Source: Carposina sasakii (taxonomy: Eukaryota > Arthropoda > Insecta > Lepidoptera > Carposinidae). Taken from it: a stretch of DNA of 64,000 bases. The translations under genes were made by a program, and so were the position numbers. Location: assembly GCA_014607495.2 (NCBI GenBank), contig CP053148.1, positions 14,942,001-15,006,000 on the forward strand. The letters are read 5' to 3'. Under the pieces are notes generated by a model. That model was given only the letters and a program-made list of their open reading frames with translations. It ran no database searches and was not told the DNA's origin. Position 1 is the first letter of the stretch. Every line of letters begins with the position of its first letter. This document shows positions 1 through 12,386 of this stretch, piece after piece.

Positions 1-496
1 AAATATTTTCCCAAGATAAAAAGTAGCCTATAGCACATCCCTAAACTATATGTCAAATTTTATATAAATTGGTATTTATATAAAGTACTTTTAGCGTGAA
101 AGTCGGATAGACAGAGTTACTTGTGAAATCAGCATATCAATATTTGCCTGCCTTCTACTTAGGTACAGCCTGTAATCTGTATTTTTACAAAAAACCTAAC
201 GTTTCTATCTCATTATAATGTAACAAAACATACATTCCTCACGTAATATTTCCATTATTTTGGCTATTCATTTCAGTAGTTTTTGCGGCTCCTACAGTTT
301 CGAGATCAGAATGATTTTTTTATAGTTGGGGTTCTTTCTTAACCTCAGAGATATGTAAACTTATCGTGTTCTTCCTCAAAAAGTATTTCAGTTTATGGTG
401 TAGACTTTATGTACCTACTTCCAAAATCTACGATATAAATAAGTTCGCCTTTATACACCAGATAATACACACGTATTTCATTCATATACCCGCTCC

Positions 497-698
497 CTTA
501 TTACCTAACTAGCAAACGCAAAGCGATAGCGAAAATTGTACAAAAATCGCTGATTGCTTGTCAAATTCGTATTACGTAAAATCCGTAAAGTGAATTTCAA
601 AGGAACTTCAACATTTCAAGGCGAATATTGTACAATTTTCGCTATCGCTTTGCTTCGGCTTTGCTATTGCAAATTAGGTAATCAGTTAATCAGGGGGC
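497..698. mobile_element. MITE with GCAAAGCGATAGCG inverted repeats
   Basis: Left CGCAAAGCGATAGCGAAAAT and right ATTTTCGCTATCGCTTTGC are inverted. The right flank AGGTAATCAG...AGGGGG resembles the ends of the element at 56,703-57,037. Confidence 0.6.
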
Positions 699-1837
699 CG
701 TTAGCCTATTATATGTATTTCATGTTGTAACAGGTGTGCCATCAGCTTCAGGCACAAATACATACAGCAATCTTATAAATCTAGCAAACAATATTTATTT
801 GCTAAAAAATAATGAGAATCATATATGTATTTAATTCGAATTATGAGACATAGCTATGTACTTAAATTATTATTTTTTTTAAAAATACGGCGTCCATTGT
901 AACTATGTCCGCTCGCACTTGGCCATGTTTTTTTCGCGTCAGCTTGCACTTGAGTTTCGTTTTTTCTGAACTTTTTCTTAAATGTATTCGCAACAGGGGC
1001 TTGTTTCTGCAAAAAAAATTAAGTCGAAACGCAACCAAACGAACCGTTAACGAAACTCTGTGCGAAGCAATATCTACTTACCGCTTGATCGATAAGGTAC
1101 ATTCTGTATGACAGAATAAAAACAAATACATATCTATCTCGTGCTGAAATGTATCTTATTACGTCAAAGTAAAGTAATTATTGCTTCGTACCGAGCGTCT
1201 ACAATTAATCCGTTTAGGCTTTATTCTAGCTGGAAATATTAAGGGAATTGGCGGCCAGTTTGCAAGTTTGGGTCAGACGTCAAGTTACGTAAATAACTAA
1301 GGTTGGCAAGTACCTAGGTAACATAATAGCCGTGGTATTGTTGTACGCGACAATGGTAACCCATGTTTGCGAGGCTCGTTCACATGAGCACGAGATAGTT
1401 TAGGTAGTTTCTTGGTATTATCAGTCGATTTTTCCTCGAAGCCACCCTCACTCGAATATGTTCGTGTCATAGAGGTTGTTCTTCAATAATTCACGAAGGT
1501 ATAGAAGAGTGTGAGGGAAAAAGATGGACATTACAACTGGAAGCTATTTTTATAATGGTTGTATTTGACAAATTACTATCCCATTGTAGGTACATGGCAG
1601 GTACACTTCTACTTGTTTCACATGCAACGGGCTGTGAAACATGTAAGTACTTCAAAAAAAAAAGTAGTCGCGAAAGTTTTGAGGACCTTAAGGCCATGCA
1701 ATTCAGCGACTGCGCATGCGTGAATTTGATGGATAGTACGAAAGGCCACAGCATACAAAAATCAGTAATTCCACATTACCATATCAGTAGAAGAACGGGA
1801 GTTTGTTTTGATAGGCTTATGAGCGAGTATAATATTA

Positions 1838-2075
1838 CATACATACATACATACAATCACACCTTTATCCCTTACGGGGTAGGCAGAGCACCAAAGGCCG
1901 ATAGAACCACATGGTGCCACTTCTGACCAATTTTGAGGGTATAGTTGAGATGTAAAAGTTCAGTTAGTAGTGACAGGTGGTCAGCCCATCGCCTACAAAA
2001 CACCAAGACCCTCTTGTCCCTCTACTGACTTGCACAGTATGCCCGGGAAGAGAAGCAGCTGAAGTATTATACGTT
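1838..2075. repeat. Dispersed repeat fragments
   Basis: TATCCCTTACGGGGTAGGCA is a sequence I know as a frequent lepidopteran repeat. It is followed by AGAAGCAGCTGAAGTAT, a variant of GGAGATGCAGCTGATGTATT seen at 33,419, 44,573 and 58,745. The open frame across 1,555-1,926 is largely made of this repeat. Confidence 0.5.
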
Positions 2076-4017
2076 TTTTTTTTCACTCCCAGAGCAGCAT
2101 AGAAGTTTAATATTATATTTTAAAAAATAATAATTCTCAAAATATTAGATATACTATCATAACTTACATTCTCAAATCATTATATTATGGACAGTCGTCG
2201 AGAAAATAGGTATGTAAATTTTTCATGCGAATTTTCGAGCATAATATAGGCAAGATTTTTAATTAAGGAAAATTCACTAATATTTTCCTACAGGTCCGAC
2301 AAATCGGGACCGCCTTTGCCCTAGGCTTTCTAAAAAAAGTGATATCTTTTGAATCGCGTCTGATTTTAAAATGCATTGAGCATGTTATTTAAGCGGATTT
2401 TAATTTCACAAATTTCAATTAAATAGCATAAACTTTCAATACATGAATCCATATATTTTTTCCATAATATTTTTATTTTTTATATAGCCATAGTGGTGTC
2501 CGACAGCTGTCCCTTCATTACCATTTTCTAATGTTAAATTTCTTATGGTCATGCCACGAATTTGTCGTAGATCAACGCACTGTAAATTAATAAACAATTT
2601 AATTATTATAAATATAAAAAAAATACGTAAAATAATTATATACTTATATTATAGGTTATAATATCAAGTCTGTATTTTTTAAATACTGATATGAACATTA
2701 TAAGCCTTACCACAACAACACTTGTGCAAAATGAACTGTCAAACTAGTCTCTCGAACTATGGTTTTTACTCTTTTTACTTCAGTGAAACAAGTGATATAC
2801 AAGTAAATACAAGTTCTCGTTTTGTTTAATATACAAATACTGTTCGCTTACACTTATTCTTAGTTCACTAAGTATACTTTACTTTCATCAATCATCTAAG
2901 TAGATACTGATTGTGATACTGTGTTAAATTTCTACTCTGTGGCCTCAAATATCTTTTTTGTCCCTCAACTTTAAAATGAATATTATAAAAATAAATTTTA
3001 CCTATTTCTGTATGATAAACGTGACCAGAAATGAATTAATTACCTTCATATCACTTATATTTATTTATTATGGTTTATTTAATATATTTTGCTTTGTTTT
3101 TATCAAAAATTTCGATGTTTTTTCATCAAAAATTTGACACAGGTCCGTCACCTAAAGCGCCATGCGCAGTACTAAAGTTACCAAACGAGCATGGAAAGTC
3201 GGAAATTTTTCTAGAATTTAGTTTTTTCGATAATATACTAATGTTATGAATGAAGTGAAACCTAAATTTTAGCAGGTTCCCTGTAGTAATTAAAAAGGGA
3301 TATTTCTATATAAAAATTGTTCGGGAAGTCAGACATTTTATTATCGAACTATTTGTTTTAGATTTTACATTGAGCTTTTTTTGAGATAATATTTTATCGA
3401 GCAAAGTATACACTATCGTGTAACGAATTAGTACATTCCTTAGACAATATCTTTAAGTATGTTGAGTATTATTTTCAAGATCGATAGTTAGTTGTAAATA
3501 CAAAAACAATTTGTTCTAGAGAAAGGTGTTTTTCGCTTGTCCACTAGTACCTCGCCTTAACGTTTTACATAAATCATAGATTTCATCTTCAATTCCCTAC
3601 ATTATTTGCATATAAAGTTTTAGAATCAAATAATTTGCAAATCTTTTTCAATCCCATTCGACCATAACTTATACCTACCAATCTTACGGTTTAAACTTGA
3701 AACTTAATTTCACCTTACCTTTACCAAAATTTAAACAGTTACAGAAAACTTTGAGTAAGATAGAATTAAGAACATTGCGATTTTTTACTGCAAAATTATT
3801 ATAATTATTGCCGAAACTTCCGCAAATGCATTTTACTACGTGATAAACAAAGATTTAAATTCATAATACATATATACCTATAGGTATTTTGCAATGCGTT
3901 TATTAACCGACTGACTAACTAGGTAGGTCAACGTATGCTCGTCTTAATAATATTATATCAAATTACGATTATAATCTAATTATATATAATATAATATTAA
4001 ATTACGATTATAATCCG
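2076..4017. other. AT-rich intergenic DNA, nothing recognised
   Basis: No convincing frame, RNA gene or structured repeat on either strand. Short runs and stops in all frames. Confidence 0.6.
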
Positions 4018-4235
4018 CGTGGACTGCAGAAAAAACAAAATGTCGAAATTATCCGAGATAAAACATTCTCCCGGGATAAAAGTGGGACCTGTCACAACAT
4101 ATTCCTGAAAACTACATCGAAATTGGTTCAGCCGTTTCTGAGATTAGCGTGCACAAACATACAGATATACAGACAAACAGACAAAATGGAAAAACATTGT
4201 TTTGTGTTCTCTTGCGTATATAAATTTTTCAATTT
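4018..4235 (+). repeat. Dispersed repeat (GTGCACAAACA family)
   Basis: Contains GCGTGGACTGCAGAAAAAAC, ATATTCCTGAAAACT, TTTCTGAGATTAGCGTGCAC and an ACAGACA run. Also at 18,998-19,215 (+) and 18,170-18,362 (-). A related repeat with AAAAAGTAGCCTAT opens the window at 1-125. The 18,362 side ends at an ACTAGT, resembling the right edges at 12,755-12,765, 13,720-13,735 and 17,430-17,445, possibly Helitron-type ends. Confidence 0.5.
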
Positions 4236-4439
4236 ATTTTCCATGTTCATAAATTATTGAAATAGAAAAGAGAAAAGATATAGATAGAAGATGTTATTAC
4301 ACTCATACTCAATGTAGAGTATCCTAGCTACTTGTACGAGTAACCTCAAGCACCTGTATCGGACAGAGGCGACATTTCTTTTGTTTCTATAAATACAATT
4401 TCTATAAAATCAAAGAACACTGTAGGTAATTCAGTTGTA

Positions 4440-5090
4440 AACGGCACAAAAAAGGGATCCAAGACAAAAGTCTAGGACCTGGGAGTTATATTACATTCAA
4501 AGATGTCAAAGATTATTCACGTTGGTAATGTAATCAACAGGTCATACAGAAATCCGCAGCTTTGTAATCCGCACATGCAAGCCGTTCCACGATTCTCACA
4601 GTCTCAATATAGTATACTACGCCTATGTAAAAGGCATCCCAGAATACGCCAGTTCCGTATGGTCACCATTTTATGTCCGTATACAAAAAAAATATATAAA
4701 GCATCTCAACTATAATTCAAATTGCAGTCTTTAGATTATACTGCAAACTGTCGTAAATTTGGTTTACTAACTCTGAACGAACGTCGTACTCTGATGGACA
4801 TGGGTCTGCTTTATGACTAACTATGACATACTTAACTGACGTATAGACAGCCCAGAACTGCTTGCTAAAATTGAATTTAAAACACCCATTTATCGTACCC
4901 GAAGCAAACACTTATTTCATATTCCTCTCCACGCAACACTTTATGGGAAAAATGCCGTACTCACAAGAATCACGCGCACATACCTATACCTAATGATAAA
5001 TTAAGTCATATTGATCTTTTTGTACTAAGTAAGAAAGCATTCATGGACCAAGTGAAAAAACATATTACATCAGAATACGAATCTCGATAA
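4440..5090 (+). pseudogene. Decayed jockey-like LINE, C-terminal part of ORF2
   Basis: Broken reading frames, stitched by eye, show VIP/YASSVWSPF near 4,630-4,670, then KHLNY, KFGLLTLNERRTLMDMG-like wording near 4,750-4,810 and FHIPLHATLYGKNAVLTRI near 4,917-4,970. This is the conserved tail that follows reverse transcriptase in insect jockey/CR1-type elements. Many stops and frameshifts. Plus orientation. Confidence 0.65.
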
Positions 5091-5425
5091 AGTAACCTTT
5101 CATAAATTTCTTCATATTATATTTATTGTTTAGTATAAAGCTCCTTTTTCTTGTTGGGTTGTATTTAAAATGTTAATTATTAATACTTACATTTCTACCA
5201 AACACAGTCATTGGTCACGGTTACTTACCAACACGCATCATCTGCTCACAGTTTTGTTTTGTATACCTAAGTAAATAATTCGCAATGTTGATGGGTTGTA
5301 GTCAAACTTATTTTCTGTTACCCTCATTATTGATGTGTAAAATACATACGCTGACATGATACTTTGTGTTTAGAAGTTAATTAAATTTTAGGGCAGGTGA
5401 CTATTTATTGAATCAATAACGTAAC

Positions 5426-5734
5426 GTGTTACTTATGTCTATCGTAACGTTGTGTTCTATTCATGGAGGAAATAAAAATGACGCGTGGAAAAAGGAATGG
5501 ATCAACATAATAAGACAGTGTAGAAATTACCATAATTGGACCCCGTCTACGTCTAGTGTGATTTGCAGCTTACATTCTGAACCCAATGATTTATATTCTA
5601 CTAAAAATGGAATGATTCGTATTATTGCTTATGCTGTACCAAAATTGGTAAAAAAAAGTTATTTGAGCCGTACAGTCGCGCGTCGACGCGGTCTCGTCGA
5701 AATTAACGTGGACCATTTAAATAGCCGTCTATGA
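5426..5734 (+). pseudogene. THAP-type zinc-finger domain remnant
   Basis: The frame contains DAWKKEWINIIRQCRNYHNW, then TPSTSSVICSLHSEPNDLY and AVPKL, matching the core of the THAP finger (spaced Trp, W-x-P, the second C-x2-H pair and a closing AVP). The first cysteine pair and true start are missing, and no continuation to a transposase or other domain is seen. THAP domains occur in P-element-type transposases and in host regulators. I judge this a transposon relic. Confidence 0.5.
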
Positions 5735-6621
5735 ATTCGACTAGTCTACGAACGAGCGATAAACCGTTGAATCGTCGAATGTAGATGGACTAGTCGATTT
5801 GACTAGTTCGTTGAATAAACGCTCATCGCTAGTATCAACTCTAGAACTTTCTGGTAGTAGGTACCTACTGCTATTTACGTCGATATAAATATTTATTTAC
5901 AATATGTATATTCAATCTTTCAAATATCTATTAACGGTTACACCTAGGTTCTAAACTGCCATTAAACCGGAAAGGATTTTCTTGACACAATTTAAAATTA
6001 AAAGTTTTGTGAAATAAAATGAGAATTTTCAAAAAATTTATTCCCAACTGATTTTTTCTTCTTAAGAATAGATCCAGAAAGAGTATCTAAAGGTCATAAG
6101 GTTTAATGGGGTAAATTTCACGTCATAGATAAATCCGGGCAACCCTCTAATGACAGACCGCCGCCATTTCTACATAACAGATGTTTGTTCTTGAAGGCTA
6201 CCTCCGTATTTTTATTTTTTTGAATCACTACACAGACCAAACGCCTCGGCCGATTTTTATGATTCATACGTCAATCGATTCCTCTTAGTCCGGCGAGTGT
6301 TACTAAAGACATGACGTTAGTGAAAATCCAATATGGCGACTACTGGACGCCATTTTGTGAAAATAAAAAAAATTAAAGTCGACAAACTATATCGAGTGGG
6401 GTATCGTTGAATAGGTATTTAAAAATAATTTTTAGGTTTGTCTCAACATTTTTCAATTCAATAAACCGTTTAGGATCTATATTTGATTGAAAGTTGCGTA
6501 ACAACCATTCTCACATATAAGTTTTTAGATAGCAGCAAGACGAAAATTTCTTGTTGCCGAGCATGTTGAGCATGTTTCTTGAAGCGTATCTATTAGTAGC
6601 TAGGTACTCATAACAAAAAAG

Positions 6622-7065
6622 TATAAAATAAAAAAATATAATTTTAAAAATCCAAAAACCCGACTGCTTAAAAAAGAACCAAATAATGTACATAATAAAA
6701 TACTGAAAAGAAAAAAACAAGCACTTAGATGTCCGGTGGTTTAGAATTCTATAATATTAAAATGGAATGAATACTATTAAAAAACATAAAATATTTTCTA
6801 ATGATCGTAACATAACAACTGAACAGTCGGGATCCATTCTCCGACAGCCAAGCTAATATTTCAATGGATCCTGGCTGTTCAGTTGTTATGTTACAACCAT
6901 TAGAAAATATTTTATGCTCGTCAATAGTATTCATTCCATTATAATATTATATAATTCTAAATCGCCGGACATCTACGTGCTTGTTTTTTTCTTTTCAGTA
7001 TTTTATTATGTACATTATATGGTTCTTTTTAAGCGGTCGGGTTTTTGGATTTTTTATTCTTTCTT
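6622..7065. mobile_element. 440-bp palindromic element
   Basis: The left arm (6,622-6,845) is mirrored by the right arm (6,853-7,065). Examples are AACAACTGAACAG / CTGTTCAGTTGTT around the centre, AATGGAATGAATACTATT / AATAGTATTCATTCCATT, and CCAAAAACCCGACTGCTT / AAGCGGTCGGGTTTTTGG at the edges. Arms differ by small changes, so the insertion is not very recent. Confidence 0.7.
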
Positions 7066-7512
7066 TTTACTATCTATATTGCCATACATAAGTATACAAT
7101 GCAAATAGGTTACGTAATCTTAGAAGCAACTATGAATATTTTTGTGCATTGTTATTTTTACGGGATGTTATAAGTAACTTATAAGGATCTTATAAGTATT
7201 AGTAATGAATAATTAATTAATTAAAATGCACAATGCCTTATTAAATTAAATAACGTTTTTGCTATCTGCCTAATCAGCGAAAACAGCGGTAGGTAGCAAA
7301 TTATTAGTTACTTTTGATAAATGACTTAAATCTAAATCTTAAATCTAATACATACCTGCCTGTACCTAAACAATGATGGGATAGCTGTGTTCTTATCTTA
7401 AGTAGATATTATTTTTTCTATGCATGTTTATTTGCTAAATGTAACCTAGTAACAACGCGGATAGCTTTAATTATTGGCCTTACAAATAGCACATACTATT
7501 GTAACAAAATTG

Positions 7513-7775
7513 GCCGCGTGGTGCCGGCAGAGTAGAATTCGTACCACCCATGTCTGCCCGTGGGTATTGTACGAGGCGATTAAGGGTTTCCGGGAGGTGG
7601 GCAGCAGCGCCTCCCGTGTTGACAACATAGTCCAAAATACAAAATGCGGTCACCAACCCGCCTGCCCAGCGTGGTGATTATGGGCAAATACCCCCCATGG
7701 CAGTCTTGTGGCGTGCCCTGGGGGAGGCCTACGTCCAGCAGTGGACTGCAATAGGCTGATGATGATGATGATGAT
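7513..7775 (+). repeat. SINE-like lepidopteran repeat with (GAT)n tail
   Basis: Runs from GTGCCGGCAGAGTAGAATT through GGGGGAGGCCTACGTCCAG and GTGGACTGCAATAGGCTGAT to a GATGATGATGATG tail. Other copies in this window: 10,763-10,936 (+, internally deleted), 19,797-19,915 (-), 21,946-22,215 (-), 42,088-42,345 (+), 55,481-55,690 (-), 57,186-57,365 (+), 61,873-61,935 (-). I know this sequence as very common in Lepidoptera but cannot assign its family name. Confidence 0.75.
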
Positions 7776-8374
7776 TGTAACAAAATGTAATATGGCTATT
7801 GTTATCCCAAATTTTTTTTAGTGTTTGGACCGGAACCACGGCATGGACAGATCTCAACGTAGGTAGCCATTGTTTTTTATTACAAATTATTTATTCAAAA
7901 AAGGCAAATTAAAAGATAAATCTACATATAGTTACTTCATAAATTTCATTGATTTATTGCGCAAAACCTAAATCCACGGGTCGTACGGTCGTGTACCAGG
8001 CCAAGTTACCTAAGGAAATTAACAATATCTGGAATAATCCTCTAATGTTCGGAAGACATCATAGGCAACATTTGTTTATGATCCTAACCACAGATCCTAA
8101 TAAATATATTCAGCAGTAGTATATTTTTAAATCCCTTAGAGGAAGTATGAATATGTATGAACCATTGTTTGCTAACAGCCACCGGTTAATGAAAAACCAT
8201 CATAGCCTTTAAAGATACCGACCGTTATAAGAATACAAATAACCACCACTTTCACTTTACACAATTACTTTATATCAAAATAATATACACAAAAAATACG
8301 TTGAATTCAACAAATAACCGTTACAGAACGAGCCAAAGAAGTAAAAAATGGCGCAAAAATTTGTTATTACTTAC

Positions 8375-8563
8375 ATTGTCAGGTGGTTTTTCTGGGGGCT
8401 TGAGAGATACATCTTTCCTCGGCGTCGATACTGGTGCCTTCGAGGTATACCGATTTGAGAGTCTTCTGGCGAAATTGCTCTTGAAATCCTCACATCTCAT
8501 AATAGACTCTACGGGTTCCCCAAAGTCATCAGGGACTCTGGATTCACGCGGTTGTAGGTACAT
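8375..8563 (-). CDS. Orphan first coding exon of an unidentified minus-strand gene
   Basis: ATG at 8,563 with A at -3 opens MYLQPRESRVPDDFGEPVES. The frame runs 63 codons through a basic/serine region (NFARRLSNRYTSKAPVSTPR) to KPPEKPPDN and a consensus donor (ACAAT then GTAAGT) at 8,374, phase 0. Low-complexity features are limited and codon use differs from the AT-rich surroundings, so I favour a real exon. No downstream exon is recognisable to the left, so the rest may lie outside the window. No signal peptide or membrane segment. Function unknown. Confidence 0.45.
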
Positions 8564-10762
8564 GATAGGCGATTTATCAGATCATTATACATTATAATTA
8601 AAAATAACTCATTGGTGATTGCTTTTTGTTTCACGATCTATAGTTCGCGCGTCTGTGGTAAGCACCTAGCGACCGTCCACCTCCGTGCTCAACTTTATAC
8701 TGACTAATGATAAGACATAATAGTAGGATACATACACCACACGGCACCTGTCGTTTCAACTTTACTGCACCTTTGTGTTTTATCTATAAAATAATAATAT
8801 AAATAACGTAAGTATATGACAGTGTCAATAAAAAAATAATGGTGAAATATACCGCACTTTCTTGCTAATATGATAAATTACGTACGTAAATAAGAACAAC
8901 ATGCGACATTCTATCCAACACTGTATATATATATATATGTATATAATATGTATGTGTTATCCCGGCGTGTATGTAGTACATAAAATCCGCATTAAACTAC
9001 AACATTTTCAGATTCTTTTCATTGTCATATCTGTGTTTCAGCATAAGGTAAAAAACATTTTCTCCTAAATGTTAAAGTATGCGACGCCATCTATGTTGTA
9101 CGTTTAATATCACAAGTAGGTCTCGATTCAAACTTGACGGTCACACAACCTCGGCAGTGAGAAATTAGATTTTGTGAAAGTACTCAATAATATCGTCAGA
9201 TGGCAGAAGTCTAACAAAACTGAGGATTTGTAAAAGTAACTGCCGATTAATAATATAAACAACTAGAGCCATAATATTAAAACGTTTTAGGAATATAATA
9301 TTTGGTATGTACAAGCATGAACGTAATTTTTTTATACGTTCATACGTACAAGTGTAATGAATGATCCTCTTCGGAATAAAATTATGGGTAGCTCCTTTGT
9401 TTGCATATTTGTATTATGATTTGTATGCTCTTCTGTATCTACCATAGAAATGTATACGATACCAAATTCCTGGTAATCTACCTACTTCAGCATCACATCT
9501 GATAAAACCCTTCATAGGAACGTCGACATAGACCAACATTAAACCATAGACATTAAACTTACAGCAAATGTCAACAATGCTATGACGTCTATCAACGTCG
9601 TCCAAAAATACACACATTTCAGCAAACAATAAACACAAAATTCTATAAAAATGAACGAAACAACCTTTGAAAATGACCCGTTCATGTAAGGAAATGTAAC
9701 GGACTATCCTATATTCCTCCGTACGGTATATCCCACTGCAGGGAACAGGACTTATACATAACGAGGGGACAGGACAACGAACAGTTTACAAACAAAATTA
9801 AAGGAGGTTCGTAGAATTTGGTTTTACGAATGAAATTGATGATTGAAGAAAGACTCCTGCCTGGAATGCCAGGCCAATTCCCTCACTGTTGCGGACGTTC
9901 TATGTCCATACATACCACACACGCACAGAACTGCAGAATTAGATTGTACAACCACGTTTAGTATAGTATTAACATATAAATACATAGATAGATATATCAG
10001 TGTTTTCAAATACACATTTTTAACTATGTATGAAAGTAGCCGAGCCGAGTAGTACGTTGTAGATCCTGCAGTCGCGTTTAGTATACCGACCGGATTTAGC
10101 CATGGGCACCGCCATGACATTTTGGAAAGAATACTCGTAGGTACACAATAGAATAGTTATTTAATTTAAAGAAAACTCATCAGTGGAAACTAATAGGTAC
10201 GTTGTTATTGCTGTAACAAAATTAAAATATTGTAAAAGTTAAAATTGTAAAAGAAGATTATTTTGAATCTAATCACAGTTCCATTTCATGGTCATTCTCA
10301 TTAATTAGCAGTTCTATGTTATGTTAGAGTTCTGTACCATTTGCTCCTACCGTTTCGCCCCGTTATTAATGAAACAAATAGTTTCATCAATCCCGGCAGT
10401 CGCTCCAGGCGCTAAATCCTAGAGGGCGCCTAAATTACGCGCCTTGGTAGTACATATATATTATTAGGAGCAAACAGGAGAGGCGCCATAATTGGATCTC
10501 GCTCCATTCTAAAATTTACTTCAGGCCGGCATGTGGGGACATGGCATAGATTGAAAAATAAAGTTTTTGAAGTAGAGTAGTGCGAGATTTTATTTTTTTT
10601 AATAATTTGTTTCAGAACTCAATACTTATGCTGTACAGCCATAGATTCTAAACAGATCACATAAACCTCACCCTCGCATAAAACTGTAAGTATTACGTAG
10701 TATTAACTATTCTGTGATAGTGATTATTATTATACTTATTACGAGTAGTAACCATTACAGTA
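8564..10762. other. Intergenic DNA between the orphan exon and the transmembrane-exon locus
   Basis: Holds a (TA)n run near 8,925-8,945. A short minus-strand frame near 10,120-10,025 (MAVPMAKSGRYTKRDCRIYN) has no splice context. Upstream exons of exon A/B, if in the window, should lie here but none is recognisable. Confidence 0.5.
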
Positions 10763-10936
10763 GTGCCGGCAGAGTAGAGTTTGTACCACCCCTTCCTACG
10801 CGTAGGTATCGTACGATGACCTGCCCAGCGTGGTGACTATGGGCAAAACCCCCTGTGGCAGTAGCCTTGTGGTGTGCCCTGGGGGAGGCCTACGTCCAGC
10901 AGTGGACTGCAATAGGCTGAAGAAGAAGAAGATTAC
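10763..10936 (+). repeat. Internally deleted copy of the (GAT)n-tailed repeat
   Basis: Starts GTGCCGGCAGAGTAGAG, lacks the middle 80 or so bases of the full copy, and ends GCTGAAGAAGAAGAAG, so the simple tail has changed from GAT to GAA. It lies about 180 bases before the acceptor of exon A. Confidence 0.7.
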
Positions 10937-11125
10937 AGTAGTCTTCCTATACTAATTTGATGTGATTTCGGAAGAGTAGAATAACATACCTCTTCATACT
11001 GATTAAGAAGCCGACCTCACTATCGGCCGATAGAAAGTCTGTCATATATCTTACCTACAATAATTGCGCAAACTGTGGTGATAATTGTGTGAGATTACTA
11101 TTGTTTCTTTCTTACAGTGACAGGT

Positions 11126-11266
11126 ATGGCAAAAGCAGCAATATGCAGTGACTTTGACCTGGTGGAGATCGTGTTCATATGCGTGGTGTTCACGTTCCTG
11201 CTCATCCTGATGACGCAGGTGTCTAGGATCGTCGCCACCGGCTTCTTCAACATGTCCTGCTCCTAG
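11126..11266 (+). CDS. Exon A: 46-residue single-pass transmembrane ORF
   Basis: A strong acceptor (TTGTTTCTTTCTTACAG) ends at 11,117. The ATG at 11,126 opens MAKAAICSDFDLVEIVF and continues into a hydrophobic helix (ICVVFTFLLILM), a TQVSR basic end and TAG at 11,266. The same frame stays open after TAG to a good donor at 11,347 (CAAAG then GTAAGA). It may therefore be an internal exon with an in-frame stop, a truncating isoform, or a micropeptide gene. The helix and flanks resemble exon B 1.7 kb downstream (EI, nine residues on LLM-like, T(Q/H)VSR). I do not recognise the family. Codon use is richer in G/C than the surroundings, which supports real coding. Confidence 0.5.
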   Translation: MAKAAICSDFDLVEIVFICVVFTFLLILMTQVSRIVATGFFNMSCS

Positions 11267-12261
11267 ACCAAGATGACACCGAAAGTTAGGCCCAGGTCTT
11301 CATCTGATGGCTCCATTGAACCTAAACTGTGCTCCAGGTTTCAAAGGTAAGAAAAAGCCACAGTTTCGTAGATCATTTTCTATACTAATATTATAAAGAG
11401 GTAAATTTTGATTGTTTATTTGTTTGTTTATTTGCAGCGAACAGGCTCCGAAACTACTGGACCGATTTCAAAAATTCTTTCACTGTTAGAATTCTTATTG
11501 GACCCGGATGAACATAGGCTATAAGGGTTTCACATAATTTTCACTGGGCTGGAAAAAATATGAATTAAATACAATTTTTTAAACCATATGATGCATGGAG
11601 GTAGGTACATGTTTGACGTACACCATAGAATAACAAGTCCCCAGGAGTCCTCAATAACAAATGTTTACCGGGTAGTGAAGCAAAAAACGAGTGAAAAATC
11701 CCGCATCTTCCGCTCTTCTAACCCGTCCATTGTTGCCAATTCGGTAAATATTATAAATTTTTAGAGTTTTAATACAGTTAATAGTTTGTAAAAATTTGAC
11801 CTACCTGACCTTAAGTTGCTTCAAAAGTATGCGTGATCACGGGTTCTGGGGAATTTATTATTCTGTAACATACAGGTAAGCTAAGTAAAACTTTAGTCGG
11901 GGTACGATCTCTTCATGGGTCCATGTAAGTTGTTTCTGTAATTTATTTTGATTTTGACTAATTTTACACTCGTTTTTGAGGGATTTCTTGACGTTTCTAT
12001 TCATCGTCATTATCATCCATAATAAATTCAGAATTTATTTAACTAAGACAATGGCTGTATGGGCTCAGTTCCCCTTGTCAGTCCTTCGGGATAAGTCAGC
12101 GGCCGGCGAAAAAAATTGAAATCGGTTCATAAATGACGGAGTTCTGAGGTAACACACATAAAAATAAAAAACATACCTGCAGACGAATTGATAACCTCTC
12201 TTTTTGAAGTCGGTTAATAAATTTAGAATTTTACAAGTAACTTTTTTATTTGAGTCGCCTC

Positions 12262-12386
12262 TGATCACCTTGATGATTATATTCGCAGGTGATCATTGGA
12301 CACTAATCTATTCCACTTTGATCACTCCATCAAAGTGGAATAGACCAAAAAGCTGTAAGGGAGTGGATGTATCCCTTACAGCTTTT
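12262..12386. other. Three successive hairpins between exons A and B
   Basis: Hairpin 1: TGATCACCT / AGGTGATCA (12,262-12,294). Hairpin 2: TCTATTCCACTTTGA / TCAAAGTGGAATAGA (12,307-12,344). Hairpin 3: AAAAGCTGTAAGGGA / TCCCTTACAGCTTTT (12,348-12,386). Arms are perfect and spacing minimal. Confidence 0.75.

Noticed and set aside
1555..1926. 123-codon open frame
   Set aside because: Its 3' third is a common dispersed repeat and the rest shows no protein-like pattern; an antisense frame overlaps it.
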